Assembly: GCF_014191725.1 (NCBI RefSeq)
Contig: NZ_JACHWZ010000003.1
Location: 124,001-188,000 of the forward strand
DNA length: 64,000 nucleotides
Source of the DNA: Microbulbifer rhizosphaerae
Lineage (GTDB): Bacteria > Pseudomonadota > Gammaproteobacteria > Pseudomonadales > Cellvibrionaceae
Direction of reading: 5' to 3'
Position numbers and translations under genes: made by a program. The notes under the pieces were generated by a model that saw nothing but the letters and a program-made list of their open reading frames with translations, made no database searches and was not told the DNA's origin. Shown piece after piece: positions 18,611 to 33,278 of this stretch. Within the stretch, counting starts at the first letter, position 1; each line of letters opens with the position of its first letter.

Positions 18611-19999
<1,389 letters not shown>

Positions 20000-20635
20000 T
20001 TAAACATTTGAGGATTCGATTCGCGCGATCAACTCGTCGGTCGCGGCGAGCAGTTTTTTGCGCTGGAACAGCAGGTGCAGTCTGCGCCCGCCCAATTGGC
20101 GCCACAGAGTGGCGGCGCGCACGCCGGCGAACAACATGGTGCGGATCTGGTTGGCGATGCGCTGTTGTTGCAGAAAATTAAAATCCCCCAGCACCTGTAT
20201 GCGGAAACGGAAGGTACTCAGAGTGTCGCTATATACGCCGGCGAGATTGGAAAAGACATTTTCGTGGGTCAGGTTGAAGTGATCCGCCTGCACCTTGGCT
20301 TTTTCCAGGCGGCTGCCGATTATCGCCAGCAGGTCGCTTTTCCTGCTCAGTTGGCGCTGTAGGTAAAGGATGGAGAGCGCGTAGCGCAGGCAATCGGTGT
20401 ACTCCGGGTGCTGGCGCGAGCGCAGAAGCTGGCGGGAGACCTGCAGCCCGGGCAGCAGCCTGTCGGCGCCGCCGAAGACATCTTCGGCGCGATCCGGGTT
20501 GATCTGGAACAGACTGTAGACGCCGGTCTCCAGTTGCTCCAGGGGCGCGGTGCCGGTTTTTGCCAGCCGCTCTACCAGAACCGCGGATTGAAAGATCCCC
20601 GCCAGTGCCAGCGCCTGATCCCGCCAGTTACTCAA
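20000..20635 (-). CDS. hflD: high-frequency lysogenization protein HflD homolog
   Basis: 211 residues, all-helical, matching the DUF489/HflD family by its start (RDQALALAGIFQSAVLVERLA), the YSLFQINPDRAEDVFGG segment and its place between mnmA and purB. In E. coli HflD is a membrane-associated protein that affects lambda lysogeny by binding CII; its normal role is not settled. Nine bases separate it from the mnmA stop codon and 15 from purB, so all three genes are probably one transcript. Confidence 0.93.
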   Translation of the reverse strand: MSNWRDQALALAGIFQSAVLVERLAKTGTAPLEQLETGVYSLFQINPDRAEDVFGGADRLLPGLQVSRQLLRSRQHPEYTDCLRYALSILYLQRQLSRKSDLLAIIGSRLEKAKVQADHFNLTHENVFSNLAGVYSDTLSTFRFRIQVLGDFNFLQQQRIANQIRTMLFAGVRAATLWRQLGGRRLHLLFQRKKLLAATDELIARIESSNV

Positions 20636-20644
20636 AGTCTCTCC

Positions 20645-21787
<1,143 letters not shown>

Positions 21788-21957
21788 TCAGTTACTGCAT
21801 GACTAAATGGCACTATAAAGTTAGGGGAGGCCCCCTCGCATCACGAACTATCGCTTAACTTAGCGCCATTCAGCACATGGCTAATAAAAAGGGGCGCAAT
21901 TTTACCCGCGATCGGGCTTTGTGACCAATGGCTTTGTCAACGGCGGACAGTGGCAGC

Positions 21958-22548
21958 TCACCGCTTCGGTCGTCTCTTTTGCACCGGCCGGGGTCTGGCG
22001 GGGGCTGTGTAGACTTCTTCGAGCTTCTGCTCCCCCGGCTGCAGCTGACCCAGCGTCCAATTCCCGATAGCCATCCGCACCAGCCGCAGTGTGGGGTAGC
22101 CCACCGCCGCGGTCATCCGCCGCACCTGCCGGTTGCGGCCCTCGCTGACGGTCAGTTCCAGCCAGGAGGTGGGAATCGACTGCCGGCTGCGCACCGGCGG
22201 GTTGCGCGACCAGAGGTCCGGAGCCGCTAGCCGCCTGGCCTTGGCGGGGGCAGTAGGGCCGTCCTTCAGCTCGACGCCCCGGCGCAGCAGGGTCAAAGCA
22301 TCTTCGCCGATATCCCCCTCGACCTGCACGCAGTAGGTCTTGGGCAGTTTCTGCCGCGGGTGACTGATCCGGTGCTGCAGCTCACCGTCATCGGTGAGCA
22401 AGAGCAGGCCCTCGGAGTCAAAATCAAGCCTCCCCGCCGGATAGAAGCCCGGGCGGCGGATATAGTCGGCGAGGGTGGGGCGCCCGCGGTCATCGGTGAA
22501 CTGGCAGAGCACCCCGTAGGGCTTGTTGAAGAGGACGATCTGGCTCAC
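21958..22548 (-). CDS. rluE: 23S rRNA pseudouridine synthase, RluE-like (RsuA family)
   Basis: 196 residues from a GTG at 22548 ([18 protein letters not shown]); the frame also offers a TTG at 22581 and neither has a strong ribosome site. The catalytic motif [17 protein letters not shown] (Asp about residue 42) and the C-terminal [23 protein letters not shown] are those of the RsuA/RluB/E/F family. The lack of an N-terminal S4 domain and the size fit RluE, which modifies U2457 of 23S rRNA in E. coli. The C-terminus is rich in Arg and Lys. It is divergent from icd. Confidence 0.9.
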   Translation of the reverse strand: MSQIVLFNKPYGVLCQFTDDRGRPTLADYIRRPGFYPAGRLDFDSEGLLLLTDDGELQHRISHPRQKLPKTYCVQVEGDIGEDALTLLRRGVELKDGPTAPAKARRLAAPDLWSRNPPVRSRQSIPTSWLELTVSEGRNRQVRRMTAAVGYPTLRLVRMAIGNWTLGQLQPGEQKLEEVYTAPARPRPVQKRRPKR

Positions 22549-22704
22549 TGGGTGGGTCCAAAAGCCACTATTGTAATCCAACTACAAAAACGAGCCGATG
22601 CTGATATAATCCCGCCGATTTTTTACCCCGCCAGCCCCCTGCCGGACTTTTAGGCTGCAGATTGCTGGACGGGTCAGATCCACCAAAGACGGAGTTCAAA
22701 CAAT

Positions 22705-23955
22705 ATGGGCCATATCCAGGTGCCGGCAGACGGCGAGAAAGTTACAGTCAATTCCGACGGTTCGCTGAATGTGCCGAATCGCCCAATCATTCCCTTTATC
22801 GAGGGTGACGGCATCGGCGTGGATATCACCCCGGTTATGCGCAAGGTGATCGACGCCTCGGTGGAGAAGGCCTACGGCGGCGACAAATCTATCGCCTGGA
22901 TGGAGATCTTCTGCGGCGAGAAAGCGGCAGAGACCTACGCCGGCGACTGGTTCCCGGCCGAGACCCTGGAAGCGCTGAAAGAATATGTCGTGGGCATCAA
23001 GGGCCCGCTGACCACCCCGGTGGGCGGTGGTTTCCGCTCCCTGAACGTGGCCCTGCGCCAGGAACTGGATCTATATGTGTGCCAGCGCCCGGTTCGCTGG
23101 TTCAGCGGCGTACCCTCTCCCGTGAAGGAGCCGAACAAGGTCGACATGGTGATCTTCCGCGAGAACTCCGAGGACATCTACGCCGGTATCGAGTGGAAAG
23201 CCGACACCGATGAAGCCAAGAAAGTGATCAAGTTCCTGCAGGAAGAAATGGGGGTCAAGAAGATCCGCTTCCCGGAACACTGCGGTATCGGGGTCAAGCC
23301 GGTTTCCGAAGAAGGCACCAAGCGCCTGGTACGTAAGGCCCTGCAATACACCATCGATCAGGACCGCGATTCCCTGACCCTGGTACACAAGGGCAACATC
23401 ATGAAGTTCACCGAAGGTGCCTTCGCCGACTGGGGCTATGAGATCGCCCGCGACGAGTTCGGTGCCCAGCCCCTGGACGGCGGTCCCTGGCACAGCTTCA
23501 AGAACCCGAAAACCGGCAAGGAAATCGTGGTTAAAGACGTGATCGCCGATGCCATGCTGCAGCAGATTCTGCTGCGTCCGGCGGAGTACGACGTAATCGC
23601 CACCCTGAACCTGAACGGTGACTACCTGTCCGACGCCCTGGCAGCGCAGGTGGGCGGTATCGGCATTGCCCCGGGCGCCAACCTGTCCGACGAAGTGGCC
23701 CTGTTCGAAGCCACCCATGGCACCGCGCCCAAGTACGCCGGCCAGGATAAGGTAAACCCTGGCTCCCTGATCTTGTCCGCGGAGATGATGCTGCGCCACC
23801 TGGGTTGGAACGAAGCGGCCGACCTGGTGATCAAGGGCGTGGAAGGGGCTATCGAAGCCAAAACGGTCACTTACGACTTCGAGCGCCTGATGGACGGCGC
23901 CGAGCTGAAGTCCTGTTCCGAGTTTGGCGACGAAGCCATCAAGCACATGGCTTGA
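22705..23955 (+). CDS. icd: NADP-dependent isocitrate dehydrogenase
   Basis: 416 residues, the length of the E. coli homodimeric enzyme. It converts isocitrate to 2-oxoglutarate in the TCA cycle with NADPH formation. The N-terminus [15 protein letters not shown] and the substrate loop [22 protein letters not shown] are diagnostic; Ser112 in RSLNVALR is the residue that AceK phosphorylates in E. coli to divert isocitrate to the glyoxylate shunt encoded at 6-11 kb. No aceK gene is in the window. A terminator follows directly. Confidence 0.97.
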   Translation: MGHIQVPADGEKVTVNSDGSLNVPNRPIIPFIEGDGIGVDITPVMRKVIDASVEKAYGGDKSIAWMEIFCGEKAAETYAGDWFPAETLEALKEYVVGIKGPLTTPVGGGFRSLNVALRQELDLYVCQRPVRWFSGVPSPVKEPNKVDMVIFRENSEDIYAGIEWKADTDEAKKVIKFLQEEMGVKKIRFPEHCGIGVKPVSEEGTKRLVRKALQYTIDQDRDSLTLVHKGNIMKFTEGAFADWGYEIARDEFGAQPLDGGPWHSFKNPKTGKEIVVKDVIADAMLQQILLRPAEYDVIATLNLNGDYLSDALAAQVGGIGIAPGANLSDEVALFEATHGTAPKYAGQDKVNPGSLILSAEMMLRHLGWNEAADLVIKGVEGAIEAKTVTYDFERLMDGAELKSCSEFGDEAIKHMA

Positions 23956-23987
23956 CGGCACCCATGCGGGCCCCGTGTCCGCACAGC

Positions 23988-24021
23988 AAAAAGCCCCGAG
24001 CTGTAAGGTGCGGGGCTTTTT
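23988..24021. terminator. bidirectional terminator between icd and cspD
   Basis: AAAAAGCCCCG and CGGGGCTTTTT form an inverted repeat with A and T runs on both sides, so it can serve both convergent genes. Confidence 0.85.
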
Positions 24022-24057
24022 GTATGGGTATTCGTTAAGGGGCCGAAGGGTGACTTC

Positions 24058-24348
24058 CTATTCCAACGCTTCCGCCTCCTTTTCCCGCTGCGTCCGCCTG
24101 GCATCGTCGGAGGCCATGATTGGCTCCTTGGACGCTCCTGCGGAGGTGCTGATACAGATGTTGGCGGCGTGAAAGCCCTTATCGCCTTTGATAATGTCAA
24201 AGGTGACCTGTTGGCCCGCTTTCAGGGTGCGGTAACCCTCCATCTGGATCGCTGAGTAGTGTGCGAACAGGTCTTCTCCCCCTTCATCCGCAAGAATAAA
24301 CCCATATCCCTTGGCGTTATTGAACCACTTGACGGTACCGGTAGGCAT
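24058..24348 (-). CDS. cspD: cold-shock domain protein, CspD-like
   Basis: 96 residues from the ATG at 24348, with GGGAG eight bases upstream; the longer open frame to 24612 is not supported. A single cold-shock domain (2-68) has the RNP1-like KGYGFI and RNP2-like DLFAHY motifs of nucleic-acid-binding OB folds, followed by a charged tail of about 25 residues ending RTQREKEAEALE. Its divergent place next to clpS-clpA is the same as in E. coli, where CspD inhibits DNA replication in stationary phase. Whether this protein does the same is inference. Confidence 0.9.
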   Translation of the reverse strand: MPTGTVKWFNNAKGYGFILADEGGEDLFAHYSAIQMEGYRTLKAGQQVTFDIIKGDKGFHAANICISTSAGASKEPIMASDDARRTQREKEAEALE

Positions 24349-24605
24349 TGGCGAACTCCCTCTAATTGCCGGGGCGACTGCTGGCCGCCTTGTAGAGTCT
24401 TTTATTGTTATCTGCATTTCCTGCATATAGATCGCGTTCCTGCTTGCGATCCGGCCCCGAATGGGACCGACACCACATCTTGTAGCTAACTGATATGCGA
24501 TTGTCAAGGACTGCTGGCGCCCGCTGTGTCGCGATGCAAATGAGGTTACAATGGTCCCCAGTTTAAAAGCCCGGGTTCGCTTGTTATTTTTTCTCCAGGA
24601 CCTCA

Positions 24606-24998
24606 TTGACAATTGCTATGGGTATTTCACTGGCCATTAAACTACACTCACACGGAACTGGGGACGACTCGCCGTACTTTGGCGATGTTGGCGGCGATAC
24701 AGCAGTAGAAGAGGCTCCGCCCCAGCTCAAACGCCCCCCCATGTACAAGGTGGTAATGCTCAACGACGACTACACGCCCATGGAGTTTGTCGTGGAAACG
24801 CTTGAGCTATTTTTCGGTGCCAACAGAGAACGCGCCACCCAACTGATGCTGCAGGTACACACGCAGGGAAAAGCGATCTGCGGTGTCTATACTCGTGATA
24901 TAGCGGAGACGAAGGCCGCGCAGGTCAACCAGTTCGCTCGCGATCACCAGCATCCGCTGCTGTGCGAGATCGAAGCAGACGAAGATGAGGAAGATTAG
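24606..24998 (+). CDS. clpS: ClpS adaptor for N-degron substrates
   Basis: 130 residues if translation starts at the TTG at 24606, which has AGGA at the right distance; an ATG at 24618 is the alternative. ClpS binds N-terminal Leu, Phe, Trp and Tyr and hands such proteins to ClpA. The core [21 protein letters not shown] carries the Asn-Asp-Asp residues that contact the N-terminal amine, followed by [25 protein letters not shown]. The N-terminal arm of about 45 residues is longer than in E. coli. clpA follows after 113 bases. The transferases that make its substrates, aat and bpt, are 3 kb downstream. Confidence 0.95.
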   Translation: MTIAMGISLAIKLHSHGTGDDSPYFGDVGGDTAVEEAPPQLKRPPMYKVVMLNDDYTPMEFVVETLELFFGANRERATQLMLQVHTQGKAICGVYTRDIAETKAAQVNQFARDHQHPLLCEIEADEDEED

Positions 24999-25111
24999 GC
25001 ACATCAGGTCCCGTCGCTTGAAAGGAATCAGGCTCACTAAAACACCGCTTTCGGGCATGTGTTTTCTGGTGATTGACGGGTGGTATAGGCGAGTTAGGCT
25101 TTGAGGTTTAG

Positions 25112-27400
25112 ATGCTCAGCAAGGACTTAGAGGTAACACTCAACCTGGCGTTCAAGGGTGCACGCGCGAAGCGCCACGAGTTCATGACCGTGGAGCACCT
25201 GTTGCTGGCGCTTCTGGACAACGAATCGGCGGCGGACGTGTTGCACGCCTGCGGTGCCGACCTCGGAGCGTTGCGCCGCGAACTGCTGGAATTCGTCGAC
25301 TCCACCACCCCCCTGATCCCCGAGGCCGACACCGACCGCGAGACCCAGCCGACCCTGGGCTTCCAGCGGGTGCTGCAGCGCGCCGTTTTCCATGTGCAGT
25401 CCTCCGGCAAGAAAGAGGTGACCGGCGCCAATGTGCTGGTTGCCATCTTCTGCGAACAAGAGAGCCAGGCGGTCTACTACCTGAAACAGCAGAGCGTGGC
25501 CCGTATCGACGTGGTCAACTACATCACCCACGGGATATCCCGGGTGGGCAGCAGCGGCCACAATCACCACCACCATCACCACAACCCCGAACCGGCGCCG
25601 GAGCAGACCGACGAGGATATTGCCGGCGGCGTGGAACCCGGCGGCTCCGACCCGCTGGAAAGCTATGCCACCAACCTCAACCAGGAGGCCATCCTCGGAC
25701 GCATCGACCCGCTGGTGGGCCGCGGACCGGAAGTGGAGCGGGTCACCCAGGTACTGGCCCGGCGGCGCAAGAACAATCCCCTGCTGGTGGGTGAGTCCGG
25801 CGTGGGCAAGACTGCCATCGCCGAAGGCCTGGCACGACGTATCGTGGACGAGGAGGTGCCCGGGCCGCTGCTCGACAGCACCATCTACTCCCTGGATCTG
25901 GGCTCCTTGCTGGCGGGCACCAAGTACCGGGGCGATTTCGAGAAGCGCTTCAAGGCTCTGTTGGCGGAGCTCAGGAAGCGCGATCATGCAGTGCTGTTTA
26001 TCGACGAGATCCACACCATTATCGGTGCCGGCGCGGCCTCCGGCGGGGTAATGGACGCCTCCAACCTGCTCAAGCCACTGCTCTCCAGTGGCCAGTTGCG
26101 CTGTATCGGCTCCACCACCTTTACCGAGTACCGCGGCATCTTCGAGAAAGACCGCGCCCTGTCACGCCGTTTCCAGAAAATCGATGTGAACGAACCCTCG
26201 GTAGAGGAGACGATACAGATTCTCCAGGGCCTGAAAAGCTGCTTCGAGGACCACCACAAGGTGCGGTTTACCGACGCCGCCCTGGAGGCCGCGGCCAATC
26301 TGGCCAGCAGACATATCACCGAGCGCTTTCTGCCGGACAAGGCAATCGACGTGATCGATGAAGCCGGCGCCCATCAGTCTCTTCTTCCGGTAGAGAAGCG
26401 CAGCGACGTCATCGGCGTGACCGAAATTGAAATGGTGGTCGCCAAAATGGCGCGAATCCCGGCGAAGAGCGTTTCCGCTTCCGACAAGGTTCACCTGGCG
26501 AAACTGGAAGACAACCTCAAGTTGGTGGTCTTCGGCCAGGACCAGGCGATCGGCGCCCTCAGCACCGCAATCAAGCTGAGCCGCGCGGGCCTTGGCGCCG
26601 AGGAAAAGCCCATCGGCTCCTTCCTGTTCTCCGGCCCCACAGGTGTGGGCAAGACCGAACTCTGCCGCCAGTTGGCCAAGGTGATGGGTATCGAGCTGAT
26701 CCGCTTCGATATGTCCGAGTACATGGAGCGCCACACCGTATCCCGCCTGATTGGCGCTCCCCCTGGCTACGTGGGCTTCGACCAGGGCGGCCTGCTCACC
26801 GATTCGGTGACCAAGCACCCGCACAGCGTAGTGCTGCTGGACGAGATCGAGAAGGCGCACCCGGAGGTCTTCAACCTGCTGCTTCAGGTGATGGATCACG
26901 GCACCCTGACTGACAATAATGGCCGCAAGGCGGATTTCCGCAATGTGATCCTGGTCATGACCACCAACGCCGGCGCCGAACTGATGAGCCGCCGCTCCAT
27001 TGGTTTCACCAACCAGGATCACTCCAGCGATGGCATGGAAGAGATCAAGAAGATCTTCACCCCGGAGTTCCGCAATCGGCTGGACAGTATTATCCAGTTC
27101 AGCAGCCTGGATCTCGGGGTAGTGAAAACCGTGGTGGACAAGTTTATTGTCGAACTGCAGGCGCAGCTCGACGAGTCCCACGTAACCCTGGAGGTAAGCG
27201 AGGAAGCTCGCGAGTGGCTGGCGGTGAACGGTTACGATGAAAAGATGGGCGCACGCCCAATGGCCCGCCTGATCCGCGACAAGCTGCGCAAGCCGCTGGC
27301 GGAGGCAGTGCTGTTCGGAGATCTGGCGGAGGAGGGTGGTCGCGTGATGGTTACCCTGGAGGATGACGATCTGGCGATCAGGACGGCGGTTCCTGCCTGA
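25112..27400 (+). CDS. clpA: ATP-dependent Clp protease ATP-binding subunit ClpA
   Basis: 762 residues. An N-domain (about 1-145) that binds ClpS is joined by a linker to two AAA+ domains: Walker A GESGVGKT near 229 and GPTGVGKT near 507, with LFIDEIHT and [15 protein letters not shown] as Walker B regions. ClpA unfolds proteins and feeds them to ClpP, which is not encoded here. The linker contains six consecutive histidines (about residues 150-155, codons at 25565-25582), unlike E. coli ClpA. The gene follows clpS and ends at a terminator shared with infA. Confidence 0.97.
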   Translation: MLSKDLEVTLNLAFKGARAKRHEFMTVEHLLLALLDNESAADVLHACGADLGALRRELLEFVDSTTPLIPEADTDRETQPTLGFQRVLQRAVFHVQSSGKKEVTGANVLVAIFCEQESQAVYYLKQQSVARIDVVNYITHGISRVGSSGHNHHHHHHNPEPAPEQTDEDIAGGVEPGGSDPLESYATNLNQEAILGRIDPLVGRGPEVERVTQVLARRRKNNPLLVGESGVGKTAIAEGLARRIVDEEVPGPLLDSTIYSLDLGSLLAGTKYRGDFEKRFKALLAELRKRDHAVLFIDEIHTIIGAGAASGGVMDASNLLKPLLSSGQLRCIGSTTFTEYRGIFEKDRALSRRFQKIDVNEPSVEETIQILQGLKSCFEDHHKVRFTDAALEAAANLASRHITERFLPDKAIDVIDEAGAHQSLLPVEKRSDVIGVTEIEMVVAKMARIPAKSVSASDKVHLAKLEDNLKLVVFGQDQAIGALSTAIKLSRAGLGAEEKPIGSFLFSGPTGVGKTELCRQLAKVMGIELIRFDMSEYMERHTVSRLIGAPPGYVGFDQGGLLTDSVTKHPHSVVLLDEIEKAHPEVFNLLLQVMDHGTLTDNNGRKADFRNVILVMTTNAGAELMSRRSIGFTNQDHSSDGMEEIKKIFTPEFRNRLDSIIQFSSLDLGVVKTVVDKFIVELQAQLDESHVTLEVSEEAREWLAVNGYDEKMGARPMARLIRDKLRKPLAEAVLFGDLAEEGGRVMVTLEDDDLAIRTAVPA

Positions 27401-27430
27401 CAGGGGACGGAGGACAGATGCCAGACATGC

Positions 27431-27455
27431 AAAAGGCCACCTTCGGGTGGCCTTT
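27431..27455. terminator. bidirectional terminator between clpA and infA
   Basis: AAAAGGCCAC-cttcg-GGTGGCCTTT lies between the convergent clpA and infA stop codons. Confidence 0.85.
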
Positions 27456-27479
27456 CTGTCATCTGATCTCTGGCTTCTG

Positions 27480-27698
27480 TCACCTGGCGCGGTAGGTGAT
27501 CCTCCCCTTGCTCAGGTCGTAGGGAGTCAGCTCCACCTTGACCTTGTCGCCGGTGAGGATGCGAATATAGTTCTTGCGCATCTTGCCGGAGATATGCGCT
27601 ATCACCACATGTCCGTTTTCCAGCTTTACGCGAAAAGTGGTGTTCGGCAGGGTGTCGATCACCTCACCTTCCATTTCAATGTAATCGTCTTTTGCCAT
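27480..27698 (-). CDS. infA: translation initiation factor IF-1
   Basis: 72 residues, the exact family length: one S1-like OB fold from [13 protein letters not shown] to [15 protein letters not shown]-1 occupies the ribosomal A site during initiation. It is monocistronic here, preceded by a 103-base gap after bpt. The position between clpA and the bpt-aat pair is conserved in gammaproteobacteria. Confidence 0.98.
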   Translation of the reverse strand: MAKDDYIEMEGEVIDTLPNTTFRVKLENGHVVIAHISGKMRKNYIRILTGDKVKVELTPYDLSKGRITYRAR

Positions 27699-27801
27699 GC
27701 GGCAGTAACCTTATAAATAACTTGCTCGGACCTTCACCCCGGCGTGTAGCCGCGGTACGACGGGCGTGCATTTTGCACGAAAAGCCCCAGCAGGGCAAAA
27801 G

Positions 27802-28521
27802 TTAGGAGGATTTTATTGCCCAGCGGTTATCCCGCAGCAGTTCGATCGGCTGGAACTGACTCTTGTAAGCCATTTTTTGGCACTCTTCTATCCAGTAGCC
27901 CAGGTACAGACTGGGCAGCCCCAGCCGCCGCGCCCACTCCACCTGATAGAGAATGCAGAAAGACCCCAGGCTGCGCTTGTCCTCGTCCGGATCGAAGAAA
28001 GTATAGATGGCCGATACCCCGGCGGTGAGCACATCGGACACCGCCGTGGCCACCAGCCTGCCACGGGCGCGGAACTCGATATAGCGGGTACAGCCCCAGG
28101 CCGCGGTGAGGAAGCTGCGGTACTGCTCGCGGCTGGGAGGGTACATCTCGCCGTCCGCGTGCCGTTGTTCTATGTAGCGGGCATAGAGTTCGTAGTGCTC
28201 GTCGCTATCAATCCCGTCAACGTGAAAGATATCCAGGTCGCGATTGCGGCGCCAGCAGCGGCGCTGGTTGCGATTGGGGACAAACAGCCCCACGGGGATG
28301 CGCGCGGGGATGCAGGCCCGGCAGGTGGCGCATTGGGGGCGATACAGGTAGCCGCCACTGCGGCGGAACCCCAGCTCCGAGAGGCGGCTGTATAGACGCT
28401 GGTCAACCAGGGTCTGCGGGTCCACAAAAACCGTGGTGGCCTCCCGGTCCGGAAGGTAGCCACAGGGATGGGGCAGGGTGGCCAGTAAGCGCACCGAGTC
28501 GAGCTGGGAATACTTACTCAT
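27802..28521 (-). CDS. bpt: aspartate/glutamate leucyltransferase (arginyltransferase family)
   Basis: 239 residues from the ATG at 28521, which overlaps the end of aat by eight bases; the frame extends upstream into aat without meaning. Bpt attaches leucine from Leu-tRNA to N-terminal Asp or Glu and so creates ClpS degrons. The cysteine-rich N-terminal block CATCRACIPARIPVGLF and the core YEL[Y]ARYIEQRHADG and FFDPDEDKRSLGSFCILYQVEWA define the ATE/Bpt family. It is translationally coupled to aat. Confidence 0.95.
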   Translation of the reverse strand: MSKYSQLDSVRLLATLPHPCGYLPDREATTVFVDPQTLVDQRLYSRLSELGFRRSGGYLYRPQCATCRACIPARIPVGLFVPNRNQRRCWRRNRDLDIFHVDGIDSDEHYELYARYIEQRHADGEMYPPSREQYRSFLTAAWGCTRYIEFRARGRLVATAVSDVLTAGVSAIYTFFDPDEDKRSLGSFCILYQVEWARRLGLPSLYLGYWIEECQKMAYKSQFQPIELLRDNRWAIKSS

Positions 28522-29233
28522 AGTTCCAGGATAGGGTCCAAGGCTGTGCAAACGCCGGCATTTCGACTCCGCTGCGCAAAAGCCGCTCAAAATCTGCCCG
28601 AGACACTTCCACCGCCCCCAGGCTGAACAGATGCGGGTTGCCCACCTGGCAATCGATCAGGGGGCAGCCCCAGGATTCTAACTGGCGCACCAGGTGGACA
28701 AAAGCGACTTTGGAGGCATCCGTCGCGCGGTGGAACATGGACTCACCGAAGAACACCCGCCCCAGGGCGATGCCGTAAAGGCCGCCCACCAGTTCCCCGC
28801 CGCGCCAGGTCTCCACCGAGTGGGCGTAGCCCAGCCTGTGCATATGGACATAGGCATCGCGCACTTCCCCGGTGATCCAGGTGCCCTCGGTGTCGGCCCG
28901 GGAGCTCCGACAGGCGTCTATCACCCACTCGAAAGCCCGGTCGAAGGTCACCTGGAATCCGCCCCGGCGCAGCGCCTTGCGCAGGCTGCGGCCTATGCGG
29001 AACCGGTCTGGAAAGACCACGCAGCGGGGGGAGGGGCTCCACCAGAGGATCGGCTGGTCGTCGGAATACCAGGGGAAGATGCCGCGGCGATAGGCGGCCA
29101 GGAGCCATTCCGGGCTCAGCTTGCCACCGATGGCCAGCAGGCCGTTGGGGTCACGTAGGGCACGCTCGGTGGGAGGAAAATCGATATGCCCCTCATCGAG
29201 CAGTACCAGATGGCCTTCAGTAGATTTTGTCAC
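28514..29233 (-). CDS. aat: leucyl/phenylalanyl-tRNA-protein transferase
   Basis: 239 residues. Aat adds Leu or Phe to proteins with N-terminal Lys or Arg, producing ClpS substrates. The signature AAYRRGIFPWYSDDQPILWW is present near residue 45, with FPDRFRIGRSLRK and GRVFFGESMFHRATDASK later. With bpt, clpS and clpA in the same 5 kb the whole N-degron route except ClpP is encoded here. The start codon is 187 bases from trxB; a REP-like hairpin lies in that gap. Confidence 0.96.
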   Translation of the reverse strand: MTKSTEGHLVLLDEGHIDFPPTERALRDPNGLLAIGGKLSPEWLLAAYRRGIFPWYSDDQPILWWSPSPRCVVFPDRFRIGRSLRKALRRGGFQVTFDRAFEWVIDACRSSRADTEGTWITGEVRDAYVHMHRLGYAHSVETWRGGELVGGLYGIALGRVFFGESMFHRATDASKVAFVHLVRQLESWGCPLIDCQVGNPHLFSLGAVEVSRADFERLLRSGVEMPAFAQPWTLSWNYE

Positions 29234-29278
29234 GCCTCAGCCCCTTTGACTTCACTACTGAGATTAACCAAATGAAAA

Positions 29279-29306
29279 GGGCGATCACAAGGATCGCCCC
29301 TACAGA
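29279..29306. repeat. short REP-like hairpin
   Basis: GGGCGATC-acaag-GATCGCCC is followed by CTACAG, the same ending as the family A repeats. It lies between aat and trxB. Confidence 0.5.
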
Positions 29307-29420
29307 AGCCAGGATAGTAAGCATATGTCGATGCGAAGACCCTGGCACCGGTCTGGTCAGCACCCCCAGGGCGATCAATCGCCGCAGCCCGGAAGCCGAG
29401 CCGGCGCTCGGCGCCCCCGG

Positions 29421-30773
<1,353 letters not shown>

Positions 30774-33116
30774 TTGAAGGCCGACAGCGCAACCGACGCA
30801 GCCACCAACGATGATGCCGGTGTCCCGCCGGACTCCCTGATCGCCCGCCTGCTGCGCGAGGGTATGCTGATTGCGCTGCTCGCCGGCGCGCTGCTGCTCG
30901 CCATCAGCCTGGTGAGCTACAGCCCGCAGGATCCGGGCTGGTCCCACACGGGCCACTTAGATCAGGTGGAAAATGCCATCGGTCCCACGGGCGCCTGGCT
31001 GGCGGATGTCTGCCTGTCGCTGCTGGGCTGGATGGCCTACCTGTTCCCGCTGCTGATCGGCTGGCGCGCCTTTGGCATCCTGCGCGATCGCAATGCGCGC
31101 TTTCACGGCCCGCTGTTCGCACTGCGGGTTTCCGGGCTGGGGCTATTGCTGGCCTGCGGCGCCGGGCTGGCCACCCTCTGTTTCGCCCAGGGGGCGGAAC
31201 CGCTGCCTTTCTCCAACGGCGGCATTATCGGCGCGGCGCTCGCCGGGGCCACCGAGCACAATCTAGGCTATGTGGGGGCGACCATCCTGCTGCTGGCCCT
31301 GTTCGCCATCGGCATCACTGTCTTTACCGGGCTCTCCTGGCTGAAACTGGTGGATTCGATCGGGCGCAATATCCTCGGATTTTTCACTTGGCTGGGGAAC
31401 CGCTATCAGCGCTCACGCCAGCGGCGCGAGGAGGAGCGCGCGGCGCGGGAGGCCATCGTCGTGCGCAAGGCGGCGGTGGAAGAGGAGAAGCAACGCACCG
31501 CCAAACGCCTGCCGCCCAAAATTGAGCCCACGCTGCCGACGCCCAAGCAGAGCCCGCGCGCCGCTAAGGAGAAGCAGAGGGAACTGTTCAGCGGACCGGT
31601 CACCGGAACCCTGCCGCCGCTGTCATTGCTGGATGCGGCGGACAAGAACAGGAAAGCCGGCTTCTCCCGCGACTCCCTGGAGGCCATGTCGCGCCTGCTG
31701 GAACTCAAGCTGAAAGACTTCGGCGTGGTGGCCGAGGTGGTCTCGGTGCTGCCGGGTCCGGTGGTGACCCGCTTCGAGATACAACCCGCCCCCGGGGTCA
31801 AGGTGAGTCGCATTACCAACCTGGCCAAGGACCTGGCCCGCTCCCTGGCGGTGATCAGCGTGCGGGTGGTGGAGGTGATCCCTGGAAAATCGGTGGTGGG
31901 CATCGAAATTCCCAATGAAAACAGGCAGATGGTACGACTTTCTGAAGTACTTTCTGCGGATGTATACGACGGTGCCAAGTCGGCTTTGACCCTGGCCCTG
32001 GGGCACGACATCTCGGGTCAGCCGGTAGTGGCGGACCTGGCCAAGATGCCCCACCTGCTGGTGGCGGGCACCACCGGTTCGGGCAAGTCCGTGGGCATCA
32101 ACGTGATGCTGCTCAGCCTGTTGTACAAGTCCACCCCGGAAGAGGTGCGCCTCATCCTAGTAGACCCGAAGATGCTGGAGCTGTCGGTCTACGAGGGTAT
32201 CCCACACCTGCTGACTCCGGTGATCACCGATATGAACGACGCCGCCAACGGCCTGCGCTGGTGCGTGGGCGAGATGGAGCGGCGCTACAAGCTGATGGCG
32301 GCCATGGGCGTGCGCAACCTGGCGGGCTTCAACCGCAAGGTGCGCGACGCCATCGAGACCGGCGAACCGCTGGTGGACCCGCTGTGGCAACCGGACCCCA
32401 TGTCCAGCGTGCCGGAAGCGGAGCAGACCCCGGGGTACCTGAAGCCGCTGCCGGCCGTGGTGGTGGTGATCGACGAATTCGCCGATATGATGATGATCGT
32501 CGGCAAGAAGGTGGAGCAGCTGATCGCGCGTATCGCGCAGAAGGCCCGCGCCGCCGGCATCCACCTTTTGCTGGCCACCCAGCGCCCATCGGTGGACGTG
32601 ATCACCGGCCTGATCAAGGCCAATGTACCCACCCGGATCGCTTTCCAGGTTTCCTCCAAGGTGGACTCGCGCACCATTCTCGACCAGGGCGGCGCGGAAC
32701 AGCTGCTGGGCCACGGGGATATGCTCTACCTGCCGCCGGGCAGCGGTGTGCCGGTACGGGTGCACGGCGCCTTTGTGGACGATCACGAGGTACACAAAGT
32801 GGTGGCGGACTGGAGCCGGCGTGGTGAGCCGGAGTATATCGACGGTATCGTCGACGACACCAACAACAGCATCCCGGTACCCGGCCTGCAGACCGAGGGC
32901 GGCGAGGACGACGACCCGGAAACCGATGCCCTCTACGACGAAGCGGTGGCCTTCGTCACCAAGTCCCGCAAGGCCTCCATCTCCTCGGTACAGCGGCAGC
33001 TGCGTATCGGCTACAATCGCGCCGCGCGGATCATCGACGCCATGGAAGCCGCCGGTGTGGTGTCCGAGGCCGGGCACAACGGCAACCGGGAGGTACTGGC
33101 GCCGCCGCCGGCCTGA
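30774..33116 (+). CDS. ftsK: DNA translocase FtsK
   Basis: 780 residues from a TTG at 30774 with GAGGTAAG seven bases upstream. The N-terminal part (about 25-185) has four hydrophobic helices that anchor it at the septum; a short charged linker (about 205-290) follows, then the RecA-like motor with Walker [13 protein letters not shown] near 430 and Walker [13 protein letters not shown] near 561, and a C-terminal winged-helix gamma domain (about 715-780, [20 protein letters not shown]) that reads KOPS. FtsK moves chromosome termini and activates XerCD at dif. The linker is far shorter than in E. coli, as in most relatives of Pseudomonas. Confidence 0.96.
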   Translation: MKADSATDAATNDDAGVPPDSLIARLLREGMLIALLAGALLLAISLVSYSPQDPGWSHTGHLDQVENAIGPTGAWLADVCLSLLGWMAYLFPLLIGWRAFGILRDRNARFHGPLFALRVSGLGLLLACGAGLATLCFAQGAEPLPFSNGGIIGAALAGATEHNLGYVGATILLLALFAIGITVFTGLSWLKLVDSIGRNILGFFTWLGNRYQRSRQRREEERAAREAIVVRKAAVEEEKQRTAKRLPPKIEPTLPTPKQSPRAAKEKQRELFSGPVTGTLPPLSLLDAADKNRKAGFSRDSLEAMSRLLELKLKDFGVVAEVVSVLPGPVVTRFEIQPAPGVKVSRITNLAKDLARSLAVISVRVVEVIPGKSVVGIEIPNENRQMVRLSEVLSADVYDGAKSALTLALGHDISGQPVVADLAKMPHLLVAGTTGSGKSVGINVMLLSLLYKSTPEEVRLILVDPKMLELSVYEGIPHLLTPVITDMNDAANGLRWCVGEMERRYKLMAAMGVRNLAGFNRKVRDAIETGEPLVDPLWQPDPMSSVPEAEQTPGYLKPLPAVVVVIDEFADMMMIVGKKVEQLIARIAQKARAAGIHLLLATQRPSVDVITGLIKANVPTRIAFQVSSKVDSRTILDQGGAEQLLGHGDMLYLPPGSGVPVRVHGAFVDDHEVHKVVADWSRRGEPEYIDGIVDDTNNSIPVPGLQTEGGEDDDPETDALYDEAVAFVTKSRKASISSVQRQLRIGYNRAARIIDAMEAAGVVSEAGHNGNREVLAPPPA

Positions 33117-33144
33117 CGAGAGGTTCGGTCGAGAGATTCGGTAG

Positions 33145-33200
33145 TGTAGGGTGCGCCGTGCGCACCGTCTGGATCAACGGTGCGCACGGCGCACCTACAG
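33145..33200. repeat. REP/REPIN-like inverted repeat, family C
   Basis: GTAGGGTGCGCCGTGCGCAC and GTGCGCACGGCGCACCTAC form near-perfect arms with a 13-base spacer, between ftsK and lolA. Confidence 0.8.
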
Positions 33201-33278
33201 TCCAACCAATCGGGTTCAGGCAATATTCACCCGCCGGCAACTAATCTTTAGGGAAATCCCCTGCACAGGAATTCTTCG

